Source: Closterium sp. Naga37s-1 (taxonomy: Eukaryota > Streptophyta > Zygnematophyceae > Desmidiales > Closteriaceae). From it: a stretch of DNA of 64,000 bases. A program made the translations under genes and the position numbers. Under the pieces are notes generated by a model. It was given only the letters and a program-made list of their open reading frames with translations, did not search any database and was not told the DNA's origin. Every line of letters begins with the position of its first letter. Position 1 is the first letter of the stretch. The DNA is taken from positions 1,779,001 through 1,843,000 of the forward strand of contig CANJKZ010000068.1 in assembly GCA_947471745.1 (NCBI GenBank), written 5' to 3'. Below are positions 43,963 through 54,900 of this stretch, piece by piece.

Positions 43963-46356
43963 TGTTGGTGCAACCCTACGGTTTGCACTCGGCTTGTTGT
44001 CCGTGTGCGTGCATGCGTGTGTGCATGGAATGGTATAAGGGCATGGGATAATATATATTTCATGCTTATCATAATGTGTGAATGTTGAGTCATGATGTCG
44101 AGTGTGTGTGTCGAGTCAATAGCGAGTTATCGCTAGTCGCGTGTCTCGCGGTCGTTTGTGTCCCGTGCGCGATTTCTATTTTGTCGTGTGTCTCGTGGAC
44201 GGTTTCTACTTAATCGTGTGTGTGGAGCCTTCGGCGTGTCGCAGGTGTGTGCAGCAGACCCATCAAGAACTCAAGTATGAGTCTGTGGTAAAGGACCAGA
44301 GCCTTCGTGTCAAGATTCAAGTGATCGCGAAGCCCGCGAAAAGGGTACACCTCAAGATATTGAGATAGTTAAATTACTTTGTGTAGTGTAACATTTCACT
44401 TGGTGTAGGCCCTAGTGAAGGGTAGTTTCGAGACCCTTCGTGGTTGGGGACAGTGTGGCACTGTTCCACATCACTGTACCTCAGCTCTTGGGGTTTGTAG
44501 GAGCTGGGAGTCATTCCCAACTCGTAACTCTTCCTATCTTGTGTTCTAAGACTATAGTGGCTGCCATAATGCCGTTCGTTCAAACCGATGCTGTGTCCTT
44601 AATACTAGGTGAAATCATGCGATCTAATGTAGGCGACGTTAAGACACTCCAAATCCAAGTTGAATCAGTTCATTTGAAGCTATGACCAGAACGCTATGAA
44701 CGTTTAAAGCCGCTGTGCAGAAATCCGACTGTGCACTCTATCTTTCGTTTTAGGCACACTGAAGCCTCCTGTGACTATAATAAGTGGTATCAGAGCGCCT
44801 TGGAGCAGCTACGACGATGGCTGGACCTGAAGAAAGGGGTGAAAGAGGTGCTCGAGGCAGTGGAGGACCCCAAGCACAAGGTCAACCCCGTGATTCAGCC
44901 ATGGCGCCTGTGCAACCTACTCTTGGACCTTCTAGGGATGAACCAAGAGTGTTCGGGCTTGACAAGTTCAACGGTGATAACTCTGCTGAGTGGTCCTTCA
45001 AGATGGTGAACGTGTTTGACCACTATGACCTGCTGGAGATGATGGAAGGAGCGGAGAAGTGCCCCGAGAACGACCCGGAGGAGAGCCCGTGGGTGCGGAA
45101 GAGCGCACAAGGCTATCTCCTACTTGGGCAAGCGTTGGGGAGCAGCCAAATCCGTCACATCAAGCCATTCCAGCGTGAACCAGAGAAGGGACCAAAGGCA
45201 TGGGCTGCTCTCAAGGGTGTACGCATTCTTGCAACAGCGGCGGTAGCGGTGGTGTTGGAACGGCAAATGGCGACACTACGAATTGAAGAGGATGAAGCGG
45301 TTGAAGAAGGGGTGCAGAAATTCTTCGACCTGTTGACGCGGCTTGAAGGAGCTGACTTAAACTACAGTGAGCTCCAAAAGAAGACCAAGTTGCTGGCCTT
45401 ACTCCCGGAATCGTGGTCCTCGCTCATCACCAACTTGAACCGTGATCTGCCCCGTCTCTCGCTTGAAGACGTGAAACGCGGGATCCTTTAAGAGGACTTC
45501 CGCCGCCGTGAGTTGGCGAGTGCGGATGGCGCTGGGGCAGTGAGCATCGGCCGTGGATATGGCCGAGGAAGAGGCAAAGGACGAGGGGGAGGAAGGTTTG
45601 GCAGCAACAACTTCAGTGGAGGCCGCGGGAGTGGTGGTTATGGCAGCGACGACAAGAGCTATGGACGCGGTCGCGGCCGATTCGACGGCGAGTGCCACTT
45701 TTGCCACAAGAGCTGACACATGTGGCACAACTTCTACAAACTCCGTGATGGTTGGACCCCTGCTCAAGGCCAAGAGGGTAGAGGAGCAGGAGGAGGGAGA
45801 GGAAGAGGTCGTGGAGGCCGTGGCGGTCGCGGAGGCGGTGCTCCAAACATGAAGAGCGAAGATAACGACAAGGACCCGAGCGGTGATCGGTACCCGGGTC
45901 AATTCTACTTTGTGTCAACGCAATCACCGGCTGCACCAGAGAAGGATGAAGACTTTGAAGAGCCTGCAGCTGTGGGAAAGGTCACCCTACACCCCCTGGA
46001 CTACTGGGTGATCGATAGCGGCGCTACATATACCATGACACCTCGCGCGGACTTGCTCACCGAACTTGAACCGTCACCGGTGAAGCATGTCACATCAGCT
46101 TTGGGGCAGCGAGCAGAGGTGAAAGGCATTGGCAAAGCCATGTTTAAGGGTGCTGATGGGAAGATGGTGGGCCTCAAGAACGTGCTTTGGGTGCCCAGCC
46201 TTACAGCCAACCTGATTTCCGTGCGGCGATTAGCAAAGGCCGGCATGGACACGAACTCTAAGGGAGCCAAGACCTACACCGCGAGGCTTGGCGAGCGGAT
46301 TTTATGGGACCTTCACGAGGATAGGGACGTCTACAACGAGATGTGGCAGATCCCTG
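43963..46356 (+). mobile_element. Ty1/copia fragment of a third lineage (LTR, gag, protease)
   Basis: An LTR-like region begins TGTTGGTGCAACC at 43963 and runs to about 44782. TGGTATCAGAGC at 44786 is the primer site. gag starts MAGPEERGERGARG at 44817 and shows the copia gag domain (FGLDKFNGDNSAEWSFKMV). It is followed by a Gly/Arg-rich region with a CHFCHKS knuckle and the protease (VIDSGATYTMTPRADL, about 46009). Integrase and RT are absent because copia element 3 abuts it. It is a fossil with about two or three breaks. Confidence 0.75.
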
Positions 46357-48927
46357 TGTTAGAATCTAGCAGCAGGAATGAATGCACTATTGAAGAGTTG
46401 GGTACAAGTATGAAACCCTAAACGGGGCTGTACCCCATATTGGCTACCCCACTACAGCCTACACACATATAACATGCATATACTTTGACTCACCCCCATA
46501 GGCAAAGTGGGGGAGAACAAGGGGTCACCAGAGCAGTCAAGAGAAGCAAAACAACCTCTGGGTGGATCACAACGTCACCACACACACTGAGCACAAGCAA
46601 AGGGCCACAAGGCCAGTTCACATGCAAGTGAGAATACGTGGGCACAAGGCCTAACAAAGTACAAAAACGCTGATGATCACCAGACGGAAGTGCCTTGGTG
46701 AATATATCAGCAGTGTTGGCCCGAGTGGCCATGTGAGCAAGGCGAAGCTGACCACGCTGCTGCAACTCTCGAGCAAGGAAGCAACGCAGAGTAATGTGCT
46801 TCGTTCTGTGCTCCAGTCTGTGCTCCTGACACAAGGCAATGGCGGCCTTGTTGTCGACGTACAGCACTGGAGGAGAACGAGGCCGCTCTCCCAAGTCGGT
46901 CAGCAGGTAGGTGAGCCAGCGTAGCTCCTGTGCAGCCATGGCTGTGGCGTAGATCTCAGCCTCACAACTAGAGCCAAGAACAGAGGACGAGCGTGTAGAC
47001 CGCCAAGAAACAGAGCCAGAGCCAAGGCTCAAGGTGTAACCCTGTGACGACCGCTGCGTAGCCAGGTCGTCAACCCAAGAAGCGTCCGAGTGCCCAGTGA
47101 GGACAACTGGGCTCCGCCTTCCAAGCACGAGCCCCATGCCCGATGTATTGCACAAGTAGCGCAGTACCCTCTTAACAGCATCCATGTGCACCTTTCGGTG
47201 CCGACCAGGAGCCATGTAGCGAGCCAGAAGGCCAAGAGGGTACGCAAGGTCAGGACGAGTGCAGGTCATCAGGTACATGAGGCAGCCCAGTAGCTCTGGG
47301 TAAGGACCACTCGGTTCTACGGACTCGACCGAAGGTGGAGCTGAGAGCAAGTGAACTGTAGCCAGAGGAGTGTACTGTGGCGAGAACCAGGTGAAGCCGA
47401 AGCGCTGAAGAACCTGCTGCACCATGTGTAACTGAGTCAGTGTGATGGTGCAGCGTGCTCTGTCACGGGTGATCTACAAGCCATAGCTGCGCATCTCACC
47501 CAGGTCTGTGCACGTGTGTCTCTTCTGCAGCTCCGACTTCACCAGGGCGAGAGCCTCAGTGTCAGCAGTGGCAAAGACCAAGTCGTCGACGTACACGAGG
47601 ATGTAGAACGGCGGCAGCGAAGTGTCGGTGCGCAGAAACAGCGACGGGTCAGCAGTCGACGGAGCAAACACAAGAGCAGCAAGTGTCGTCCTCAGTGTGT
47701 CGTGCCACTCACGTGGCGCCTGGCAAAGACCGTAGACCGGCCGCCGGAGGCTCCACTGGGTACCAGGAGGGAAAGACCCAGTGAAGCCAGGAGGGCGGCG
47801 CAGTCAGATGTCCTCGTGCAGGCTGCCCTGTAAGAAAACTGTGCTGAAGTCAAGAGAGTGCAGCTCGTAGTCACGCTGAGCGGCAACGTGCAGCAGTACC
47901 CAAAGAGTGGTCATCTTTAGGGTGGGGGAGAAGGTCTGGAAGAAGTCAACTCCCTCTCGCTGACTGAAACCTCGAGCAACGTAACGAGCCTTGAAGACAG
48001 GCGGAGAACCTGGCGGCCGCTTCACCCTGAAAATCCACATGCCACTGACGATGTTCGCCCCAGGAGGGGGAACCTCGTCGACGTAAGTGCGTGTGGACTT
48101 CCAGGATGCCATCTCTGCGTCCATGGCTGTCTGCCACTGACAATAGTACTCACCCGCGATCGCCTCAGCGTAAGAGCGCGGGGTCGGGATGTCTGGAGCA
48201 TCCGGGTCTCCCTCAGGTGCAATCAGCATGGACACGAGATGAGGCGCAGCGGCTGCAAGACACTCAAGGTCCTTGTGCATGTCCTCAAGGACGTCCGTGC
48301 CAAGAGCACACTCACCCCCGACGGACGGAGGACAGACAGACTCAGACTCAGCAACAAGACTAGCGGCGTAGTCTAGGCGACAAGCAGCTGCAAAGTCAAC
48401 AAGCTCAGCAACTAAGGCAGACGCAGCAGCAGACTCAAACGACGGGTCAGTGACAACTGTGGCTAGCAGACGCGTGACAGTAGGGTGAGCAGCACGGGTG
48501 CGGTCAGACTCAGGCTCAGGAACGGTAGGCAGAGAAGACGCAGGAGGGGACAGTAGGGGAACACGCTGCGGAGGAGAGGAAGGATGACGGACTACGAGGT
48601 GGGTGCCGGGGACAGCCGGCTGACGCGAACGAGGAACACAACGACCGGAACGACCAGAACGGACAGGCGAGACAGTACGCGACGCAGGCTCACGACGCTC
48701 AGTAAGACCGCCTGTCAGCTCAGTGTAAGGAGAAGGAGCAGGCAGCGGTGAGCCAGGCTGTAACGGAAGACCAGTAGACGAAGGGAGACTAAGAACCTGG
48801 CGAAGCACAGAGTCAGACGGTGGCTTAGCAGTGCCACAAGCACCAGCAGCTCCAGCACCCCCAGCAGCTCCAGCACCTCTAGCAGCTCCAGATTCCTCAG
48901 CGCCAGCTCCTCCATGAGCTAGCAAAA
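46357..48927 (-). mobile_element. Copia element 3, 3' part only (same family as elements 1 and 2)
   Basis: An LTR of about 135 bases (46357 to about 46491; TGTTAGAATC ... TTTGACTCA) is followed by the family's ATAGGCAAAGTGGGG block. RNase H (about 47330-46600), RT (about 48080-47480; YVDDLVFA) and the Pro/Ala-rich hinge (up to about 48915) follow on the minus strand. Integrase, protease, gag and the second LTR are absent. It is a fossil with a few breaks. Confidence 0.85.
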
Positions 48928-51126
48928 CTGCCCGAAAACTTCCATCAGCTGCCGAATCTGCGCACCATCCATCTGGGAGCACTACTTGCCCTCTCTGCCC
49001 TCCCAGAATCTTTTGGTCAGCTGCCCGCACTGCGTGACTTCAAAATTCAAGACAACGCTCGCCTCAAGCACCTCCCGCCGTCCCTCTCTGCCAGCAGCAC
49101 GCTCGAGCGCCTCTCTCTCCACGACTGCCAAGCGCTCTCAGCCCTGCCGGACGCCCTCGGCCACATCCCCACCCTCGAAAGCATCGACCTCAGCTTTCTC
49201 GACGCCCTCAGCGCGCTTCCCGACTCCCTGGGATGCTTGTCGCAGCTGCGCGAGCTGAAGGTCGTCCACTGCCGCCGCCTTGTGGCTCTCCCGCGCTCGG
49301 TCTCCGCCCTCACGTCCCTCGCCCGCCTTACACTCGATGGCTGTGCCGCGTGTGCGCTGCCCGAGGATTATGGGCAGCTGTCGAATCTGGTGCGGTTGAA
49401 GCTGTCCTGCGAGCGACTGACCGCCCTGCCCAGGTCGTTCGGGCAGCTCGGGAAGCTGCATGACTTGAGGCTCCACGCCTGCTACGGGCTACTCGAGCTG
49501 CCCGCGTCATTCACAAATCTTTCTTCGCTTGAAACCCTAGCCATCTACGGGGGAACGTCGCTCATCTCCCTGCCGCCCAACTTCCAGCAGCTCCCGCAGC
49601 TGCGCCGCCTGTAGCTCTTCAACTGCGCCATGCCGAACCTGCCGGAGAGGTTCGGGCAGCTGCCAAAACTAGAGATTCTCAAGGTGGGGAGCAGGGAGAG
49701 TTACACGAGGAACGGCGCGGATTCAGAGCAGCCCGCGTCACCTGCGTGCCCCACGGGGCCCTCACCGGCCACGCTGAATGAACCGCTCTTGGGGCGCTGC
49801 CTGCTGCGCAGCTTCCCGGCGTCTTTCTCCCAGCTCACGTGTCTGCAGCAGCTGCTCATGGACGGGTGTGACGAGCTGGACATCCTGCCACAGGGGTTGG
49901 CCCTCCTGGCTGGGCTGCAAGTGCTGCGCGTCAAGAACTGCCCGCAGCTAAGCTGCTTCCCCTCCCTCCTGCCCGCTCCTCCTCCCACCTCCACCTCCAC
50001 ACCTGGGGGGCGTGCCGCCTCTGCTGCCCCTGCTGCCGCTGTGCCTGCCCCTGGTGCTCCGTCTTGCCCCTCTACTTGCCCTGCCGCTCGTCCCTCTCCG
50101 CTCCCAATGCTTCACACCCTGGAGATCGCCAACTGCCCTCGCCTCACAAGCCTGCCGGACGGCCTGCATGAGCTGCCCAGGCTGGAGCGCATCACGCTGG
50201 ACGACTGCATTGCCCTCGGCTCTGCTCATGACTGGCTCTCGCTCACCGTACCACTCACCCTCCCCCACTCCATCACCACCATCTCCCTCTCAAGCGTCTT
50301 TCTCGAGTCCCTCTACCTCCCACCCTCCTTCCTCTCCCTCACGCGCCTCACCCATCTCAACCTTCACGAACTCCTCGGTCTCCAGGCGCTCTTTGCTCCT
50401 CCCAACGGCGCCCCACCGGAGGACCTACTGGGCGACTGCGAGGCGGGTACGGACACCCATCCCATCTTTGGCTTTCGCATCGATCCCCACCCCGGTCCCC
50501 GTGCCAGCCTAGCGCTCCTCTCGTCCCTGCAGCACCTTGCCGTGGTGCAATCTGGCCTGCCCTCACTGCCCAGCAACCTGCGCGAGCTGGGAAGCCTCAA
50601 AGCACTCATTGTCGAGGACTTCTCCGTCATGACCTCCCTCCCCGCGTCCCTAGCCCACCTCTCCAGCCTTGAAAAACTCGTGTTGAAAGCCCTCCCGCAG
50701 CTGGCACGCCTGCCCGAGAATCTCACGCAGCTGAAGGCCCTGAAAGAGTTCACTGTGGAGTTTTGTGACGCGCTGGTGGGACTGCCTGCATCTATCGGCC
50801 TCCTCTCCTCCCTCATCCTCCTCTCCGTCGCCGACTGCAAGAGTTTCGCCTCTCTCCCCGACTCCATCGGCTCCCTCCCCCGCCTCGCCTCCCTCAAGCT
50901 CAACTGTCTCCCCCGCCTGCGCCGCCTGCCAGACTCCCTCTCCCTCCTCCCCACCTTGGTGATTCTTTCACTGGAAGACTGTGAGGAGCTGCGGGCGCTG
51001 CCGGAGGGGCTGGGAGGTGTGGGTAGGTTGAGGGAGGTGATAGTGGCGGGGTGCTGCGAGCTCAGCTATGTGCCTCAGTCGCTGCTGGCGAGGCAGAATG
51101 TGATCGACCTGCAGGGCCTTCGGTGA

Positions 51127-51550
51127 GGGGATGGATGGCTGGGAGGAGTAGCGGAAAGGATAGGTGAAGGAAGGAAGATTCTAGGGGGCAAGTGTACCGT
51201 AGATTGCTGGTGTTGTTGGTAGGTTTTGTTTGGATGGTACCAGGTAGTTTGATGGTTACCGTGATAGTCTAGAATCTAAAATACAGACCAGTTTTTTAGG
51301 CCAGGTCTGAATTTTCAGACCAAGGAAATTTAGCTGTCTGAATTTCTGACTAAGTCTTGTTACCGTAGTAGTTTTTTCAGACCAGTAAATCAATAGTAAG
51401 ACAGGTACAGGTCTGATCCTTCAGAGTCCTCACAACAGAAAGGACGGCGGGAGAGTAATTGACCACTCAGTACAAGTTTGGGGGCCTGAACGCGAGGTCT
51501 CCGATTTTCTGGAGTTTTGTTTTCCTGGTTCGTGGGCACAGGGGGGTTGG
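51127..51550. other. 3' flank of the LRR gene with a possible hAT-related relic
   Basis: From about 51270 to 51490 there are repeated TCAGACC/TCTGAAT motifs. The right end TTTGGGGGCCTG resembles the end CTAGGGGCCTG of the hAT element at 21287-22340. Both also share AAACTTGTA-like inner sequence. No matching left end or 8-base duplication was found, so this is at most a relic. Confidence 0.35.
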
Positions 51551-51995
51551 TGTTGGGCTGAAAAAGCCCTTAGGATCTTTGCAGGACTAAATTCCTGGTA
51601 GGACTGATGTAATAGCGGAAGCGTTTAATGAAAGGTTGTGAACCACCTTGCGCTGGTGTGTGAGGCCAAAGTAGATTGGTTAAAACAAAGAGATACAAGC
51701 CTTTTATAAGAGTACAAGGGAATATGAAGGGTTATAATTAATAACTGTTTTGCTGTTGCTGTTGCGGTTCGATACAGTGACGACTCGGGCAACTGCTCAA
51801 TAGCGAGTCAGTTGTTTGTCCTTGCTGTCGCGCTGTACTTGTCAGGTCAAAGGTCGCTGACCTTTGACTTTCGCGTAACCTCCAGTAGTTGCTCAACCTC
51901 CGAGGGTTGACTCGCTGATGCTTCGATATGTTTCGCTTCGCTTCTGACTTGGTGTTTCGACACGATAGAGGCGCTTAAGTTAATTGTTTCCAACA
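51551..51995 (-). repeat. 3' LTR of copia element 4
   Basis: The 445-base LTR begins TGTTGGGCTGAAAAAGCCC and ends TTTCCAACA. It contains the inverted pair AAAGGTCGCTGACCTTT. The duplication GTTGG lies directly before it. Confidence 0.95.
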
Positions 51996-51999
51996 CTCC

Positions 52000-54900
52000 C
52001 CTTCGCTTCTGGAGTGTCGCTGCTGGTGACGTGGCTCTGTCCAGTTAGCAGCATGCAGTACTCGAACTTCTGCTTTCCGAGCTTCTTGGGCAAGTAATCA
52101 GCTGCCATCTCGGATGTGGGGCAGTAGGATAACTCGAGTCTCCCCTTCTCGATCTTGTCTTTCACGAAGAAATATCGCAGGGCGATATGCTTCGTCCTGT
52201 TCGCGAATCCGTTTTTGTTGGCTATGCGAATTGCCGACTAGTTGTCGCAGAACAGAGTGAAGCTGGGTAACTGAGCCAGCTTTGCTTCCTCCAAGAGTTC
52301 GCGAAGGTACAATCCTTCCTTGGTGGCTGAGCAGAGTGCGATATATTCTGCTTCAGCTAAGGAGAGAGCGATTAATTCCTGCTTGCTTGATTGCCACGAG
52401 ATAGGTCCGATAGGCCCGAGGCGGTAGATGTAGCCTGTGCGCGAGCGCCTGTTGTCAGAATCTCCGGCGTGGTCGGCGAAGACGTAGCCGATTAACTTAG
52501 GCGTTGTAGTTCCGTTCTTGTAGTAGGCCAGGCCGATCGTTGGCGTGCTAACGAAGTAGTGAAGAGCACGGTCGAGCTCTGCCATGTGTTCAGCTTCAGG
52601 CCTTTTAAGGTAGGTGGCGAGTTGACTTGCAGAGTATGATAGATCCGGGCGGCAGGTGACAGCTGCGAAGAGAAGGAATCCCAGCTTCCTCTGGTAGTCG
52701 CGTATCCCGGCAGGATTGAGTGGAGTGGGGCCTTCCTTGTGATTTCCTTCCGTATAGCGGTATGGCGTGGAGATGGTAGTTGGTGTGAGTGCGAAGCGTT
52801 TGGCGATGGTGTCGGCGTATTTCGCGGTGTTGAGGTAGATCGCGCCTTCTTCTTCCTGGATGTTGAGACTGAGGTACTGCATGACGGTGGACGAGACCGT
52901 GAGCGTGAGATCCTTCTGTAGCTCCCCTTCGAACCAGGTAGTGACGTTGTCGGTCGAGCCGATGTAGAATATATCGTCCACGTAGATGATCAGTAGGATG
53001 TAGTCGGTGCCCTTTGTGAGCCGATACATGCCCTGGTCGTGAAATAGTTGGCGGAATCCAATGCGAATGAGCCGAGCGTGTAGGTACTGCTGCCACAGTC
53101 TCGGGGCCTGTTTGATGCCGTACAATGACTTCAGCAGCTGACATACATGATTAGGTTCTCCGTTGGAGCCATGTGGTAGTTCGACGAAGATTTATGCGTC
53201 GACAGGTGCGTAGAGAAAAGCGTTGGCGACATCAATTTGCCGCAGCTTCTTCTTCTTCATGGCGGCGATTGCGAGGAGAATTCGCAACGAGGTGTGTCGG
53301 CTGACCGGGGCGAATGTCTCGGTGAAGTCGCATCCGTGTTCTTGGTCAAAGCCGCGTACGACCCAGCGCGCCTTAAACTTGTCGATGGTGCCGTCTGCCT
53401 TTGTCTTCACACGGAAGACCCATTTCCCGGCGAGTACTGTCTTGTTTCGTGCCACGCCGATGGGAACGACTTTCCAGGTGTTGCGTTCCTCCAGTGCTTT
53501 AAGTTCCCTGTCCATGGCTTTACGCCATTTTTCCCTATGCTCCCCCCCCAGAGCCTGCTGAACTGTGGCAGGCTCCTTAGGAATCTCCGTGCCGTGGACC
53601 GCGGTGACGAGGCCGAGTATCTGGAGGCCACTCTGTGTGTAGCGGGGGAGTGTTGTGTCCGCGGGATAAGCTGCTTCGTCACCTGCTTCTGGGTCAGGTA
53701 TGAAGTTGGGCCCTATGCGTTCTGCTTCGTTGGTGTTGACTTCTGCAGGTGTAACGTAACCGTTGTCGGCGAAGTGGTAAAGTACTTCAGCGTTGATGCT
53801 GTCGCGAGGTTTTTCCATTGGGACGTCGACGGAGCAGTAAGGGAGAGGTCCGGCTTCCTCCGAGGCTGCATCCACGTTCTGCTCGTCCCAGTCAGCTTTG
53901 TCTGCTGCCGAGGCGAAGGCTCGGTCACCACAGAAACCACCTGTGGGGTCCCGATCTTCTTCCAGGTTGGCAAGGTACGTCAAAAGGGTGAGTCGTTCGT
54001 AGAAAATGACATCACGTGCTGCTACTCTTTCCTTGGACTGGACATCGAAATTTTTCCACGCGTTGTAATGTCTTTCAATGCCCAGGTGTAGTCCCCACTG
54101 TGCGCGTTGGGAAAATCGGCCGGCTCGTGCAGATGGGGGTCGGTACTGTACCATGCAGCCGAAAACTCTTAACATTTTTGTGCTGCCCTGTTTTCCTGTC
54201 CACAGCAGATGCGGTGATGCATTGTTCGGGAGCGATGATGACGAGAGCAAGTTGTGCAGCATGACAGCGTGGTCCATGGCTTCGGGCCACTGGTGGTTGG
54301 GCAGTCGCATGCCTCGTAACAGTTTGCGCATGGTGTTCTGGAGAGTCCTGTTCATCCTTTCTGCTACGCCTTGCTGCTGGTGAGCGTAGGGAAGAGAGAT
54401 GAGCCTCTTGATCCCTCTTTCTGCCAAGTAATGCTTGAACCTCTGTGAGGTGTATTCTCCTCCTCCGTCTGACTAGAAGCTTTTTAGCTTCACGCCCGAT
54501 TCTTGTTCTGCTACTGGGAGCCAAGCGACGAAGGCCTCGAAGGCCATGTCCTTACTCGGTAGGTTGAGGTGCCAAACGTATCGCGTAGCGGCATCGATGA
54601 ACGTGATGGTGTAGCTGTATGCTCCTTGTCCAGGTTCGCGGTTGTACAGGATGTCGCTGTACACTTTCTCGAGTGGTGCGTAAGCTGGTGCGCTGGGATT
54701 GTGGTGAGAAGCGAACGGCCGATGTGGTAAGTCAGCTTCGGGGCAGGTAGAGCACGTTCCGCGAGCTCGTCGAAGTTCGCTTCCGTCGGTTAGGAGCAGT
54801 GAATCTTTATCGAGCACGCCTGCTCTGATTGTGTTGTTTAACACCGTGTTGCTTGGATGTCCCATTCGTGCGTGCCAGATGTCTTCGGTGGCGCGATGTC

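Larger units (their letters stand above)
42167..48927. mobile_element. Patchwork of gypsy and copia pieces inside the LRR gene
   Basis: The insert is 6761 bases long and flanked by the 12-base duplication CTGCCCGAAAAC. From left to right it holds: a gypsy chromodomain end with G-rich tract and LTR-like region; a fragment of the gypsy family seen at 32585; the 5' part of another copia element; and a minus-strand 3' part of a copia element of the element 1/2 family. Neither outer edge is a recognisable LTR end. All parts are fossils. Confidence 0.75.
41051..51126 (+). pseudogene. F-box-like / leucine-rich repeat gene split by a 6.76-kb insertion
   Basis: The 5' part (41051-42166, 372 codons) starts MAEASNGGASPQQQ. 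It has an F-box-like helical region (SLVSFHHALVCKRWLRIARFV, about residues 100-120) and LRRs of the LxxLPxSFGxLxxL type. The 3' part (48928-51126) continues the LRRs (ENFHQLPNLRTIHL, ALPESFGQLPALRDF) to the end NVIDLQGLR. The two parts share the 12 bases CTGCCCGAAAAC (42155-42166 and 48928-48939). Counting one copy, the frame runs straight through for about 1,100 codons, except for one in-frame TAG at 49612-49614 between RRL and LFNCAMPNLP. Before the insertion this was probably an intronless LRR protein, perhaps an SCF adaptor like the gene at 14171-17044. It is now broken, but its 5' part remains open into retroelement sequence. Confidence 0.85.
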
